This document shows positions 46,526 to 59,075 of a DNA stretch of 64,000 nucleotides, piece by piece. Numbering within the stretch: the stretch's first letter is position 1; each line of letters opens with the position of its first letter. Under the pieces are notes generated by a model. The model saw only the letters and a program-made list of their open reading frames with translations, ran no database searches and was not told where the DNA came from. Both the position numbers and the translations under genes were made by a program. The stretch is from Delphinus delphis (Eukaryota; Chordata; Mammalia; Artiodactyla; Delphinidae). The stretch is taken from contig NC_082685.1 of NCBI RefSeq assembly GCF_949987515.2, positions 28,970,168-29,034,167 on the forward strand. The letters run 5' to 3'.

Positions 46526-46975
46526 ATAGCTCAAAATTAAAGTCAACATGGTGCTAGGTGCCTCACACGCAGGATCTCATGTAAGTGTCACAACACCACT
46601 CTGGAATAAGGAAGACAACTTATGATACCCATTTCACTGATGAGAAAACTGAGGCTCCAAGATGCTATATTGTTGACCAGGGATACAGAGCTAATAAGTG
46701 AACCTAGGCCTGACTTCAGTACTCGTGCTCTCCACCATTAACCTATTCTTTCTTTTTTTTTAGTTACTCTGCAACTCCTGGACCTACCCACGGTCTGGAT
46801 CTGGAATATCATGGATGCTTATGCATGCTTGTCCCTTTTGATGCTTGTTTCATAGTTATTTGGCTGAGAAGCAAAAGCTCTGGAACCACTCTGTGTGGGT
46901 CTTAAACCCTCCCTATCTTCTAGCTGTGTGACCTTGAGTAACTTGCTTAACTGAAGTCCTAGTCTTAGGTCTGAA
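46526..46975. repeat. MIR pair, opposite strands
   Basis: Antisense MIR at 46526-46745 (tttcactgatgagaaaactg) and sense MIR at about 46860-46975 (tctagctgtgtgaccttgag). Confidence 0.8.
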
Positions 46976-48204
46976 AGTCACCATAATAATATAGACTCTG
47001 TAGGGCTTGTCATAAGGGCTACAGATGAGAAGTGTAGAGGGCTTGGCACTCCACAGTAGGCTGTCATCTCAGGGGCCTCCCTGTGGTACGTTTGGAGCAC
47101 CGTGTGCACCCCTGTGAAACTGATGAAGTATTTTCTGTTCCAAACACAAGCCCATGTCCTTTCCCCGCCTGAAAATTGTGTGTGGTTGTTTGTGACAATC
47201 TTCGTAATTGCTGCTTTCATTTTTTTGCCTTGTTTTGCAACCATGCCTTCCCACCGGCTGATGTTGGTTGTGAAGGGAAAACCCCTTTTAGACCACCAAA
47301 TCCAACTTTCTTTTTAGCCCAGGTGCCCTAGCCCTGGCATTTCCACATGACTTGTTCCTGCACATCTTTAGACCTGGGCTGGGAAGCAGGAAATTGAGAC
47401 CAGAGCAGGAATCAACTCCTTAAAGCCTTACTCTGTCCACCTTACCTCCACCCCCCCACCTCCCCGTGGCAGAAGAATCCTGGGTTATCTCCCAGAAGCT
47501 GCAAGCAGGGTGAGGTAATGAAACAGATGACTGCCTGCCCCATGTGATGGCGGGTGAATCATCCCTAGGCATTCCTTGAGGCTGAGGACCAACGTGAAAG
47601 GGATTAAAGGTAAAACCGGCTCAGCCATGTGATAGGGCAAACTGGACATTATTCTACAGGTGAATGAACTGCAGGAATCTGACAAGAAGCCCAGCCTCTC
47701 CCGGCCTTCCTCCTGGGCTGCCTCTGGCTGCTCTGGAGCTGAGTTGGGGCCGAGCAGAAGGGACCACAGGACAAGGCTTTCTTCGTTTGCTTTCACAACC
47801 GGGTCGCCCACCTGAACCTGAAAACAGGTTGTCTTGTCTTGTAAAAGACACCCACTGAAATCCTTTCCCCCACCGCGGCAGCAAAGGAGAACACACACGT
47901 GTCTCAGAGAATCAGAGAGGCAGGGTAACATATTTCATGAAGATGGTGAGGAGGAGAAATTAGCTTTTTTTAAAAAAAAAAATCAGATATGCCAGCAGTA
48001 CTTTCCTGTTAGCATCGACATTCTTCAAGGAAATGGAGGCTGTGGAAACCTCTGCGGAGATTTTTCTTCCGACTCCATGGCTGTTCCTCCCTACCTCATG
48101 CTTTGCCTCCCACGCATCCTGGAGGATGCAGTTACGTTTATGTGACTGAGCCGATAACATCCCCTTACTTTAGTTGTGCATTATGTGTGGTTCATAATTC
48201 GGCC
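46976..48204. other. Unique upstream sequence
   Basis: No gene recognised. Frames up to 148 codons (47485-47931, minus) look like chance. Confidence 0.4.
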
Positions 48205-48212
48205 CGTGAACT

Positions 48213-48545
48213 GTTTTCTTTCTTTTTTAATAAATTTATTTATTTTATTTATTTATTTTGGCTGCGTTGGGCCTTCGTTGCTGCGCACAGGCTTTCTCTA
48301 GTTGCGACGAGCGGGGGGCTACTCTTCCTTGCAGTGCGCGGGCTTCTCATGGCGGTGCCTTCTATTGTTGAGGAGCACGGGCTCTAGGCACACGGGCTTC
48401 AGTAGTTGTGGCACGCGGGCTCAGTAGCTGTGGCGCACGGGCTTAGTTGCTCTGCGGCATGTGGGATCTTCCTGGATCAGGGCTCGAATCCGTGTCCCCT
48501 GCATTGGCAGACGGATTCTTAACCCCTGCGCCACCAGGGAAGCCC
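48213..48545 (-). mobile_element. Long CHR SINE
   Basis: Antisense with a TAAA-rich tail. Short duplication cgtgaact lies at 48205-48212 and 48546-48553. Confidence 0.93.
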
Positions 48546-48700
48546 CGTGAACTATTTTTTTTCAATGATGGGAAACCATGTCCTAAGCCAGGGAAAATTA
48601 GGGTGCAGAAAACCTTGGTGATATGAGAGCTGAGACAGAAGGGGTGGTTTCTTATTTATCTCTGGGTCCTCAGTGTTTAATACAGAGCTTGAAAATACAT

Positions 48701-48885
48701 CAAAATAAGTCTAGCACCATCCCCTCATTTTACAAATTGATGGAGTTTCTATGAATAACGACTCATTGCCCTGGTTCTCATTAGTCCCATTTTACAGATG
48801 TGTAAACTGAGACTCAAGAGGCGAAGTGACTTTTCTATAGTGACATGGTAAATAATAGAGCCAAGAGTCCAACACAGCTCCTCCC
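48701..48885 (-). repeat. MIR
   Basis: Antisense MIR: cccattttacagatgtgtaa, gactcaagaggcgaagtgac. Confidence 0.8.
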
Positions 48886-49855
48886 AACTGGTTTTTTGCT
48901 CCTGAATTCATGGCAGTGTAGGATCTAGAATGCCAATGAAGAAGGAACTTCAGGTTATAAACAGTCTGGTTGGAAGCGGGTGGAGGAGCAGCCAGGAGAC
49001 TACTAGTCTTGAACTCCTGCTTTCAGTCAGACTGCATATCTGTTGGAGTGGTTGCAGGTGGGAGAGGGCATGCTGAGGCCATAGCTGAGTTTACAATGAA
49101 AGGGCAGAGTTGAGGTGTGGGTTCTGAATTCCAAGCTGAAGATAGGCCAACCTGGTTCTCAACCTCCACCAATGCTGTCAACAAGACCCACCTGGGGCTT
49201 AGATAGCAGGGGATTTAACAGGCTGAGCTGTCTCTGTGGAAGGAGGGGCACTTTTCTCCCTATGCCGCCTTTTTCTTGCTGGTCCATTCATTCACTGAAC
49301 TGGATTTCTTCGGGACAGGAGGTTACCCTGGGACTGGCAGGAGAGGTTTCCACTCTCCCATCCAAGAGGCCTCTGTGTACTGGGGGCTGGGAGCTGTTGT
49401 GTCTTTCACCAACGATGAAATGAATTATGCACTGAAGGAGAAGGTAAAGATGAAATCTCAGTTTTGAGAGTCCGGGTGTGGAGGAGAAAGAAAGGGTGTG
49501 AACGGAGGGAGGGAGTTCCTGCAAAGCACTGCTTTCCTCCACATCTACCCAAACCGCAGAAGAGGAGCCCTGGTGGGAAGCAGGGGAGGGGGTGGAAGCA
49601 CAGTAACCAGTGGGCTGGCTGAAAGAAGCCTCTCTTGGGTACTTATAGAGCTTGCATCTCCATGGTACCCAGGCACTTAAATTAAACTCCAGCCCAACTG
49701 CTTAGAGACTGGTGGAATGAAATGCTCTTTACCTGTCCTCTGCTCACCGTTTGATACCTCATTGTCAGAATTTTAGTTGAGCAAACTGAGTGAGTTTTAT
49801 AAGATGCTATCAAGAAGGGTGTAGGGTTTGGGGCTAAAACCCAGATAACTTGCCT
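48886..49855. other. Unique upstream sequence
   Basis: No gene or repeat recognised. Confidence 0.4.
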
Positions 49856-50560
49856 TAATATGGGGGCTGGGTAGAGTAGTGGAAAATACACGGGCAGAAA
49901 AAAAAAATCCGTGTGTGAAATTGGGCTCTCCATCATGGTTGCTGTGTGACTTTGGGTATGAGACAGTACCTTTTTGAGCCTCAGTTTTCTCATCTGTGAA
50001 ATGAGAGGACAATACCCACCTCACTGTCAACTTGTGACAACTAAACGAGATGATGTATGTAAAGTGTTAGCTCAGCCGCTGAAACACAGGGGTTCTTTTA
50101 AAGGTGGTCCCTTACCTCCTTAGCTCTTTACTCATTTATTCAACTATACTCTTGTCTGTCAACTGTACCAGACAATGGGTCAAGCCCTCAGGACACAGGG
50201 TTGTTTCTGGTCTCAGGACAAGGACAGTTTAGTCGGGGAGATATACAAGTCAACAAATAAATAAATATTTGCATGTTGGGATTGATAACAAGAAGAAAAC
50301 AGCATGCTATGACAAAATATCTTAGGGTGGGGACTGGCCCAGAGGAGAAGACCCTTCTGAGAAACTGACATTTAAGCAGAAACCTGAAGTAGCCAGCAAT
50401 GTAAACAGGCCAGGAATGGGCATTCCAGGCTAAGGGAGCAGCAGGTAGAAAGGACCCAAAGATTTGGTGTGTTCAACACATCCAAAGAACCCTGTTTCCA
50501 TTCCACTGTAAACTGTAGGAGGTTGTTTTTATGGAGGGATCCAAGTTAAGCAGTGGTGTC
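49856..50560 (+). repeat. MIR then ancient repeat
   Basis: Sense MIR at 49856-50105 (tttgagcctcagttttctca). 50110-50560 carries the unnamed ancient repeat seen at 4921 (acatttaagcagaaacctga; gggcattccaggctaaggga). Confidence 0.65.
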
Positions 50561-50769
50561 CTACAATCTTGCAAGGTTCTCTGACCCCAATCACATGGCT
50601 TCCTGCATGGTCACTGACATCCTGATCTGGGCTAAACAGAGTCCCTGCTCCCCAGCCCCTGTTCCTCAGCTGCAGAAGCCTGTAAATGTCCGAGACAGCC
50701 TAGTAAAGTTTGGATACTTTACTTACTCTATCTTTCGTTTTCAGAAGGTGTTATGTGTCTCGATGTGGA

Positions 50770-51850
50770 TTTGAGGGGGTTTATCTTCTTTGGCATTTAC
50801 TTAGCTTCTTAAATCTGTTGTCTGCTGATTCCTGTCAAAGTTGGGAAGTTTCCAGCCATTATTTCTGAGTCCTTTTTCAGTCTACCCTCTTTCTCCTCTC
50901 CTCCTGGGACTCTCATCTTTAGTTACAGTCCTTCAGGTCTCTGGGGCTCTTGTTAATTTTTAAAATTTTTTCAGTCTATGTTCTCTCTGTTGTTCAGATT
51001 AGCTCATTTCTATTGTTCTATCTTCTAGCTCACAGTTCTTTCCTCTGTCCCTTCCATTCTGCTCCTGAACCCATCCACTGAGGTTTTCATTTCAGTCGTT
51101 GTTTTGTTTTTAGTTCAGATGTTTCCATTTGGTTCTCCTTTATGTCATTGATTTCTTTGCTAAGATTTTCTGTTTCCATGCTGAGGCTTTCTGTTTCTCC
51201 ATTTCTGTCAAGTGTGTTGATAAATGCTCATTGAAGCATTTTTATCATGGCTGTTCTAAAATCTTTGTTAGATGATTCTAAACCTCTTCTTTTGTTGCTG
51301 GGAGGGCATCTATTGACTATCTTTTTTCACTCGGTTTGAGATCTTCCTGGTTCTTGGTATGACGAATGATTTTTGACTGAAACCAGGATATTTTTATATG
51401 TTCTGAAACTCTGGATCTTATGTAAACCAGTTTTAGCTGGTTTGCTCTGATACCATTCCAGCAGGGGAATGGGGCAGGGGGCATACCTCATTATTGCCAG
51501 GTGGAGGTGAAAGTCCAATTACCCACTTGGCCTTGTTGACACCTGGTTGGGGTGGGGGAAGCAGTCCACACTGCTCACTGGCCTTCTCTGACACCATCCC
51601 AGGGGAGTGTTGGGGCACCTCATCACAGCCTCTTTTTTTTTTTTTTTTTGGCCTCGTCGCACAGCATGTAGGATCTTAGTTCTCCAACCAGGGATTGAAC
51701 GTGTGCCCCCTGCAGTGAAATCGTGGAGTCTTAACCACTGGACCACCAGGGAAGTCCCTCATCACAGTCTCTTGAGGGTGGAAGTTTAGAGTCCCTACTT
51801 GGCCTTTGCCTGTGTAGGTGAAAGTGTGGCCACAGTTTTTTTTCCATGGT
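50770..51850 (-). mobile_element. Degenerate antisense L1M/HAL1-like element, split by SINE
   Basis: Same class as the 15190-17560 element: tttccagccattatttctga, tcctctcctcctgggactct, then the GC-richer caggtggaggtgaaagtcca part. Confidence 0.7.
51635..51757 (-). mobile_element. Older CHR-type tRNA SINE
   Basis: Short antisense copy (catgtaggatcttagttctc; gtcttaaccactggaccacc). Imperfect duplication ctcatcacagcctctt / ctcatcacagtctctt lies at 51619-51634 and 51758-51773. Confidence 0.9.
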
Positions 51851-52044
51851 ATTTAGCTAGAGCAGGGTGGTTATTGTCTAAAAGGTTTTATTTGCTAGTC
51901 TACCCTTTGCTAGGTCTTGGCTAGAGAGAGCAGGCTTTTGTTGAACTTCTTTTTGTTGGGACCATTGGCGTTTGTGGGTTTCTCCAGCACTCAGTCTGGG
52001 ATATGTGAGGCAGAAAGAAAACCCAGAGAACTCATCACCATGCC

Positions 52045-52222
52045 ATTCATTACTTTGGCTTTGCAGGCCATATGGTCAGTCTTTGTCAAAACGACTCACC
52101 TCCTCAGTTGTAGCTAAAAGCAGCCCTGGACAATCTGTTAACAAATGGTGTGGCTGTGTGCCAATAAAACTTTATTTCCAAAACAGGCCACTGGCACTCA
52201 GGTTTTAATTTGCCTATCCCTG
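52045..52222 (+). mobile_element. hAT-type MITE
   Basis: tgcaggccatatggtcagtc, then tgtggctgtgtgccaataaa and actttatttccaaaacaggc, ending ttgcctatccctg. Same family as 17757. Confidence 0.75.
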
Positions 52223-52329
52223 TTTTAAAATATTTTAACTACAGAGACTTGGGTCTCATCCTAGATTCTCACTTTTCTTTACTCCCTGTGTACACTCTGA
52301 CTACAAAAGTCTTGGATCCTATCTCCAAA

Positions 52330-53620
52330 ATATGTGTCCGTTATCACCTCACACCAGTCAGAAGGGCCATCATTAAAAACTCTACAAATAATAAATGCTG
52401 GAGAAGGTGTAGAGAAAAGGGAACCCTCCTACACTGTTGGTGGATATGTAAATTGGTGCAGCGACTATGGAAAACAGTGTGGAGGTTCCTTAAAAAACTA
52501 AAAATAGAACTACCATATGCTCCAACAATCCTACTCCTGGGCATATATCTGGAGAAAACTCTAATTTGAAAAGATACATGCACCCCAATGTTCATAGCAG
52601 CACTATCTATAATAGCCAAGACATGGAAACAACCTAAGTGTCCATTGACAGAGGAATGGATAAAGAAGATGTGGTACATATAGACAATGGACTATTACTT
52701 AGCCATAAAAAGAATGAAATAATGCTATTCACAGCAACATGGATGGACCTAGAGATGATCATATTTTTAAAAAAAATTTATCGGAGTATAGTTAATTTAC
52801 AATGTTGTATTTGTTTCAGGTGTACGGCAAAGTGAATCAGTTATACATACACATATATCCACTCTTTTTTTGATTCTTTCCCCATATTGGCCATTACAGG
52901 GTATTGAATAGAGTTCCCTAGGCTGTATATACAGTAGGTGCTTATTAGTTATCTATTTTATATATAGTAATGTGTATATGTCAATCCCAAACTCCCAATT
53001 TATTCCCCCCTTACTCCTTCGTAACCATAAATTTGTTTTCTACGTCTGTAATAGAGATTATCATATTTAGTGAAGTAAGTCAGACAGAGAAAGACAAATG
53101 TCACATCACTTATGTGTGGAATCTAAAAAACTGATACAAATGAACTTATTTACAGAACAGAAATAGACTCACAGACATAGAAAACGAACTTATGGTTACC
53201 AAAGGGGAAAGGAGGGGGGGGAGGGATAAATTAGGAGTATGGGATTAACATATACACACTTCTATATATAACATAGATAATCTCTGTGATAACCTATATG
53301 GGAAAAGAATCTACAAAAATGAATATATGTATATGTATGACTGAATCACTTTACACCTGAAACAAACGCAATATTGTAAATCAACTATACTCCAGTAAAA
53401 TTAAAAAAAAAAAAGACAACCAAGAAGGATTAAAAAAAGACAATCAACAAGGACCTACTGTATACACAGGGAACTATATTCAATATTTTGTAATAACCTA
53501 TAATGGAAAGGAATCTGAAAAAGAATATATGTATGTATAACTGAATCACTCTGCTGTACACTTGAAACTAGCACACCATTGTAAATTAACTATACTTCCA
53601 TTTAAAAAAAAATAGTTTGA
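52330..53620 (+). mobile_element. L1 ORF2 tail and 3' UTR, with nested L1
   Basis: aaatgctggagaaggtgtag opens the ORF2 C-terminal part. The copy is split at 52766 and resumes at 53053. Two successive 3' UTR tails follow (ends near 53412 and 53612), so a second truncated copy lies in tandem. Confidence 0.88.
52767..53052 (-). mobile_element. Antisense L1 tail nested in L1
   Basis: A poly-T-like start, then ggagtatagttaatttacaa. Duplication agagatgatcatattt (52751-52766) is matched by agagattatcatattt (53053-53068). Confidence 0.92.
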
Positions 53621-53639
53621 AAAAATACAAAATCTGTCT

Positions 53640-54445
53640 GTTCCCCTCTCTCCGTCTCCACTTCCACTGTCTTAGCTGCGGCCACTCCTCACCTGCAATA
53701 GCAGCTTCCCAGCTGCGTTTCCTCTGCCCCCTTGCCCCATCGTTCTAGTGGGCCAAGACATCTGGGCGTGTTCCGGCCCTCAATATCGCTTCACTGGTCT
53801 TAGGATAAAGTCCAGCACCTTACCATGTATTGTAAGGACCAGTTTACGGGGGCCCTCGTGTCCCCCATCCCCACCCCCAGAGCCTCAATTCCTTGCCTTC
53901 TCCCCTCACACCACACAACTGAGCTTGTGTATGTGACTTGCCCTGGGTCACCTCTTCTCACCTCTGGGCATTCACACAGCCTATTTCTCCTGTTAAGGAT
54001 ACCCCTCTTCTGTCTTCAGCTGGCGAGTACTCCTTCTTCAGCTCGTAGCTTAGATGGGACCTCTTCTCCACCGTCCAAGGTTGAGTTACATGTCCCTCCA
54101 TCTATAATACCCTTTAGGAATCCAGCCTCATCATTTGATTTCCCTATTTCTCTCTCTTTCTCTCTCTCTCATTGTTGTTTTTCCCTTCCCCAACTAGACC
54201 ATAAACCCTGTGAGAGCAGGATTTTTTTTGTTTTTTCATATTTATTTGGCTGCGCTGGGTCTTAGTTGCAGCATACAGGATCTTTAGTTGTGCATGCGGG
54301 ATCTAGTTCTCTGACCAGGGATCGAACCTGGGCCCCCTGCATTGGGAGCACAGAGCCTTAACCACTGGACCACCGGGGAAGTCCCGAGCGCCGCCGGGTT
54401 GTTTTTCATCTTTCCCACGTTTCCAGTACCCAGAACAGTCCCCGC
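53640..54445 (+). repeat. L2 LINE 3' region, split by SINE
   Basis: ggataaagtccagcacctta, cacctctgggcattcacaca, agacataaaccctgtgagag-like 3' end, continuing as cagtacccagaacagtcccc after the SINE. Confidence 0.75.
54222..54385 (-). mobile_element. Older CHR-type tRNA SINE
   Basis: Antisense: ggctgcgctgggtcttagtt, ggatcgaacctgggcccc, ending ccaccggggaagtcc. No clear target-site duplication. Confidence 0.88.
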
Positions 54446-54599
54446 CCAGATTGACCTGGATTTGCATTAGAGAACATGGGCTAAACCCTGATCAGGGGCC
54501 TAAGATTCCCTGACACCACCTTGTAACCACTTTTCCTGCTCGTAGGGAGCAGATGGCATTAAACTGTTGGAATAATTAGGAGTCCATATGCCCCTCTAA

Positions 54600-55130
54600 G
54601 AAATAATTTGCCCATCTGTGGTGAGGAATGAGAATTATGCAGCATCCAAGTGTCCTTATGGAAGGATTTGTCTTTTTATTTTGAATCTGAAGTTTCTTTC
54701 TCAAAAGTCTTTGAGAGCTCTATCTCTTTCTTTACATCTATCAAAACATTAGGAAGAAGCCAAATGCAGTGCATGATCCATGAGTATATCCTGGATTGCT
54801 TTAAAAAGAGCAAACCACAAAGAACATTCCTGGGACACTGGGGTAAAAGGGAATACGGAATGCATTTTAGACAGTATTATCATGTTGGTGTTAACTATCT
54901 CAGGAGTGATGGTGGTATTGTAGTTATTGCAGGAGGATAACCCTTGTTCTCAGGAGATAGAAGCTGAAACATTTAGGGGTGAAGTGTCACGATGTCTACA
55001 ACTTACTTCAAATGGTTCAGGAACCATTTGAGCATTTCGGAGGGAGGGAGGGAGGGAGGGAGGGAGAGAATGCAAATGTGGCAATGTTGTTGAAAATCAG
55101 TAAATAATTTTTTTAAAAAAGGAACTGTAT
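54600..55130 (+). repeat. Probable L1M 3' UTR with (GGGA)n
   Basis: ggtggtattgtagttattgc, aggggtgaagtgtcacgatg and cttcaaatggttcaggaacc match an old L1 3' UTR type. A (GGGA) run of about seven units lies at 55039-55067. Confidence 0.55.
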
Positions 55131-55531
55131 TTTATGTTTTATTCAACTCTCATCTCTGAGATGAGATGGTGTGGCATACACCTCGATAAATGTTAGCTAA
55201 ACTGCAGCAGTGACAACTGCTAGGCTGTCTAACAATGTGCACTGAACTGCTTTAGATGATCTGTTAAATTCCTCTCTATGAACTTCTGATATTAGGATTT
55301 GAGCGGCTTTATAACTAAAAAGCCCAGCGAACATCCATCTCTCCCCTAGTGAGCCGAATGGCCTGGGCTCTAGATAGATGTCACACAGCTTAACATTTTT
55401 ATTGTAAAAGTCTTTATAAAGGAAACCAAGCTAAGGTAGGGGAGAAATTTGCCCACCATATTCCAAATAAGAGAAAAGAAATCTGGGTTTGGGTGTGACC
55501 ATGGGTCGCCATGTCTGAGCTGATCCAGATT
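55131..55531. other. Unique upstream sequence
   Basis: No gene recognised. A short frame beginning at 55511 (MSELIQIKKDG) is cut by the next SINE. Confidence 0.35.
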
Positions 55532-55544
55532 AAGAAGGATGGAG

Positions 55545-55751
55545 GGGCTTCCCTGGTGGCGCAGTGGTTGAGCGTTCGCCTGCCGATGCAGGGGACACGG
55601 GTTCGTGCCCCGGTCAGGGAAGGTCCCACATGCCGCGGAGCGGCTGGGCCCGTGAGCCATGGCTGCTGGGTCTGCGCCGCGTCCGGAGCCTGTGCTCCGC
55701 AGCGGGAGAGACCACAGCAGTGAGAGGCCCACGTACCGCCAAAAAAAAAAA
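55545..55751 (+). mobile_element. Short CHR SINE
   Basis: Target-site duplication aagaaggatggag at 55532-55544 and 55752-55764 is perfect over 13 bases, with a fresh A-tail. Confidence 0.96.
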
Positions 55752-55764
55752 AAGAAGGATGGAG

Positions 55765-56185
55765 ACACTCTTTGGCTCATCTTCCGGGACAGCTCCCTGG
55801 ATGTCCCTTTAAGAGCTCGGCTGCCAGTGGACTGCAGCCCCTCTGATGTCCACCCCCGACCCAACTCAATAACTGAAGCTGCCTGGGAGGCTGAAGACTA
55901 GTACCTGCATGAAATTAACAGGGATTCATGGGCCTTTCCTGGCCTCAGTCTCCTGGTATCGTATGTTTTCATTTCCTGGTGATCAAACATAAGGTCCAGC
56001 CCGGGAAGCCCTCACATCTGGCAGCTCTTAAGGCAGTGGGGACGGGCCTTCAGAGATTGGCCAGCCCTCTGACATGGGACCCAGGGACCAGAGGATGGCA
56101 TGAGAGTAGGCACAGGATGGGTTTGCCCTACACACAGCCTCCAAGGGGGCTCACCTCGTAAACAGTGGCTTCTCTGGGGGACCGC
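55765..56185. other. Unique upstream sequence
   Basis: No gene or repeat recognised. Confidence 0.35.
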
Positions 56186-56345
56186 AGTGATAATAGTATC
56201 GATAGTGGCTGTGGATTGAGCATGTACCCTGTACCAGGCCTCGAGCTGGCACGTCCCACATCCAGCCTCAAAATGTAAGTAACTCTGGGAATTCAGACCC
56301 AGGCCTGCCTGACATTAAATTCCAGGCTGCAGAGTAGCTGGTGTA
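56186..56345 (-). repeat. Degenerate MIR
   Basis: Antisense MIR: attgagcatgtaccctgtac, then attcagacccaggcctgcct. Confidence 0.6.
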
Positions 56346-57279
56346 ACATAACCACCCCTCACCCCTGGGAATACAGACGATTCTACCAGCACCTGAGATC
56401 TCGCGTCTGAGTGCTTGGTAAAGTTCTAGATTAATCTAATTACTGTTACTGTAAGGGCGCAAGGACTCAGAGGCCCTCCCCTCCACAGGTGTTCACCCTT
56501 AGCTCAGCTCCAGCGCCGCTGAAGAGGAATTCATTTCCAATCAGCAAGTTAACAAGTAACGTGGTTGGCCCTCAACAGGGGCAAGGTTCACCCATGGGCT
56601 ACCAGTGAGTGCCGGGATTGGGAAGCGGAATTATGGGGGAAGGCGGGGGGGGCAACTTCTGCCTCTGCTTGGAACCATCAGCATGGACGAGGTCCACTGC
56701 CTGCAGCTTGTCCAACAGAGCCCTCTCGTCGGCAGGGAGGCCGGGAACTCCCTTCGTCCGGGTGCTGGAGAAGCTCTCCATCTGTGCAGCAACCTCTTGA
56801 GAAGAGTCAGCTGGGGCTCCCATGATGAAGGGGGCTTCTGAGCCAGCAGGACGGCAAAGAGTAAGTGCAGCGAGTCTTTGGGGGAATGAACGAATGGGCT
56901 TATGCAGAAGCGAGTGACATGTGCCAGAGGCTGGGATTTACCTGTGACCAGGAGCTGATCCCAGAGCCTGATTCTTCAGCTTCACCTCTTGCACTAAAGG
57001 TGAGCTGGGCTGAGTTCTTCCCATCTCCAGCCAAGAACCAGGACCTGGAATGTGGGCTGTGTGTTTGGGGCAGTGTGCGCTTTGTGCCTGGATGTAGAGA
57101 GGGCGTGTGTTCCTGCACGCTTAGGTCTCTGTGTCGTCAGCAGGCCAGGTGGCTATTGCCGCAGAGGTCCTGGGTGCTGCTAAACTCAACAAGCAGGTGG
57201 CTTTCTTTTGTCTCCCCTCCCCTTGCTGTGCCCTTCAACAGGGATGCCAGCCTGGAAAACAAACAGCAGCTCACACATG

Positions 57280-57315
<36 letters not shown>

Positions 57316-58860
57316 CATACACATGCACACTCCATCATGCTTCTCCCCCTACTTCCCCCATCCCCCAGCAAAACACACGGTGAGGCACCTCTTCCGAGGA
57401 ATCACCTGCGTTGGCTCTTCAGGTCCCAGGCATTTCCACAGCCACGCACATGCCCCCACTGCAGAGAACCACATGGGACTGGACAGTAGTTCTCCTGGGC
57501 AGTGGTCTGTTTACAGGGAGATGGGTAGGGGGTGTCTTAGGTTGAGTTCCCTGGGGAAAAGATTCTGGGCTGGAGACTTGAGTGCAGGTTGTTTCTTGGT
57601 GTGTCAGGAACAGCACCCAGGAGGGAGTGAGGGATGCAGGATTGGGCAGAGGGGGGGCTTCGGCTGCAGTGCTGTAGCAGCAATGACCTCAGCCAATCCC
57701 ACTGGGAGCTCTGGAGCTGGGACAACACTTCAGAGATGTCGCTTACCCAGGTGAGCAGCCAGACCTTTGTAGCCCTCTATGGACCTGTCCCTGGATGTGG
57801 GCTTCCCACCTCACCAACACCCCCGGGGGTAGGCGGTGTGACCTTGCCCTGGGCAGCTCCATTCAGAGGGGGGCTTTATGGAGCGTCCACGGGCAGCGTT
57901 CCCAGGCACAGGGAGAACCAATGCCTGGGAGCTAAAGGCAGGGATCTGCACTTGCTACAGGGGGTGGTCCACATCATGGTCTAAACTGTGATATTGTGAA
58001 CTGGTTAAACACACCCTGACAATTTGGAAGAACACAGAAAATGTTCTCTTGCTGCTTCCACCACAGTTATTATTATTAGTTAATTGTTTATTTATTTTAG
58101 AATGGTGCCAGGCCTGAGTTCTTGACCTTGGGTGTCCAAGTGCCCGTATCTTTGAAGTCAACAGAGAAAGCTTTTCTCCCTTGGGTTTCTCCTCTCTCTC
58201 CTCCTCTTAATGGCTCTTTGACATCTTTATTCTTTTTTGTATCCCACCACCAACCCCACCCCAGTCTCATGGAAATTTGTCAATGTCCATGGTGTAGACA
58301 TCCCCTCTATGGCTCATGTCAAACTACCAGCGTGACGTCACTGAACACGGGGCTGGGAAGGACATGTATCCGTCTTGGGAGCGGGATCCAGTACATCCCT
58401 GAGTGCAGTAGCAGCAGGGAGGGGCCAGGGGCTGAGGCCCTGAGGCCGTGGGCTGAGGCCTGCAGTTGGTAGGGAAGGGCTATCCTGCTTCCCTCTGTTC
58501 TGAGGGCCTGAGCCGGCTTGGAGTGTCCGATGGCTTCGACTTGGTCTCCATTCTGTTTCCCCCATGCTTTCCCATCCACAGGATGTGCCTCGGAAGAGGA
58601 ATCTCATTTCTTTATGTGCTGGTCGTCAGTTCTTCCCCTCTGCTAGGTCTCCTGCAGGTTAATGCAGGGGCTTCCAGCAGGGGTGGGCTTGCCGTGAGGG
58701 GGAAAGGGGCCTCCACGGCAATGCTTCTGCCCTCGGTACGATAGCAGAGCCTTTGGCAGGGCCCAGGTTCTCTGTCCCTTGGGCATTTTGTGATGGTGCT
58801 AAGTGCTGGCGTCCGTACCCTGTGGTTAACAGGAGCCAGCATGTAGGACTGTGCCATCTC
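56346..58860. other. Unique upstream sequence with (CA)n
   Basis: No gene recognised. An uninterrupted (CA)n of about fourteen units lies at 57283-57311. Chance frames reach 207 codons. Confidence 0.45.
57283..57311 (+). repeat. (CA)n microsatellite
   Basis: Alternating CA for about 29 bases; likely length-variable. Confidence 0.95.
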
Positions 58861-59075
58861 TGGGTAAGTGCTTTACCCCTGGACCTCAGTGAAGTCTCAT
58901 GACCTCCACAGGAGGCATGGGGCATTATTTTTCCCCATCTCACTTAGGAGGAAGCTGGGTCTTAGGGAGGTTTCAGATGTGTCGAAGGCTTGTAGCAAGT
59001 ACGTGGTAGAGCAGGGTTCCAACTCAAATCACTGATTCCAGAGTTTGTGCTAAAAACCATTTCACTGTATAGCCT
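58861..59075 (-). repeat. MIR
   Basis: Antisense MIR: agtgctttacccctggacct, cttaggaggaagctgggtct. Confidence 0.65.

Noticed and set aside
57131..57754. 207-codon plus-strand frame
   Set aside because: Passes through the (CA)n microsatellite, encoding an HT repeat, and has no recognisable domain.
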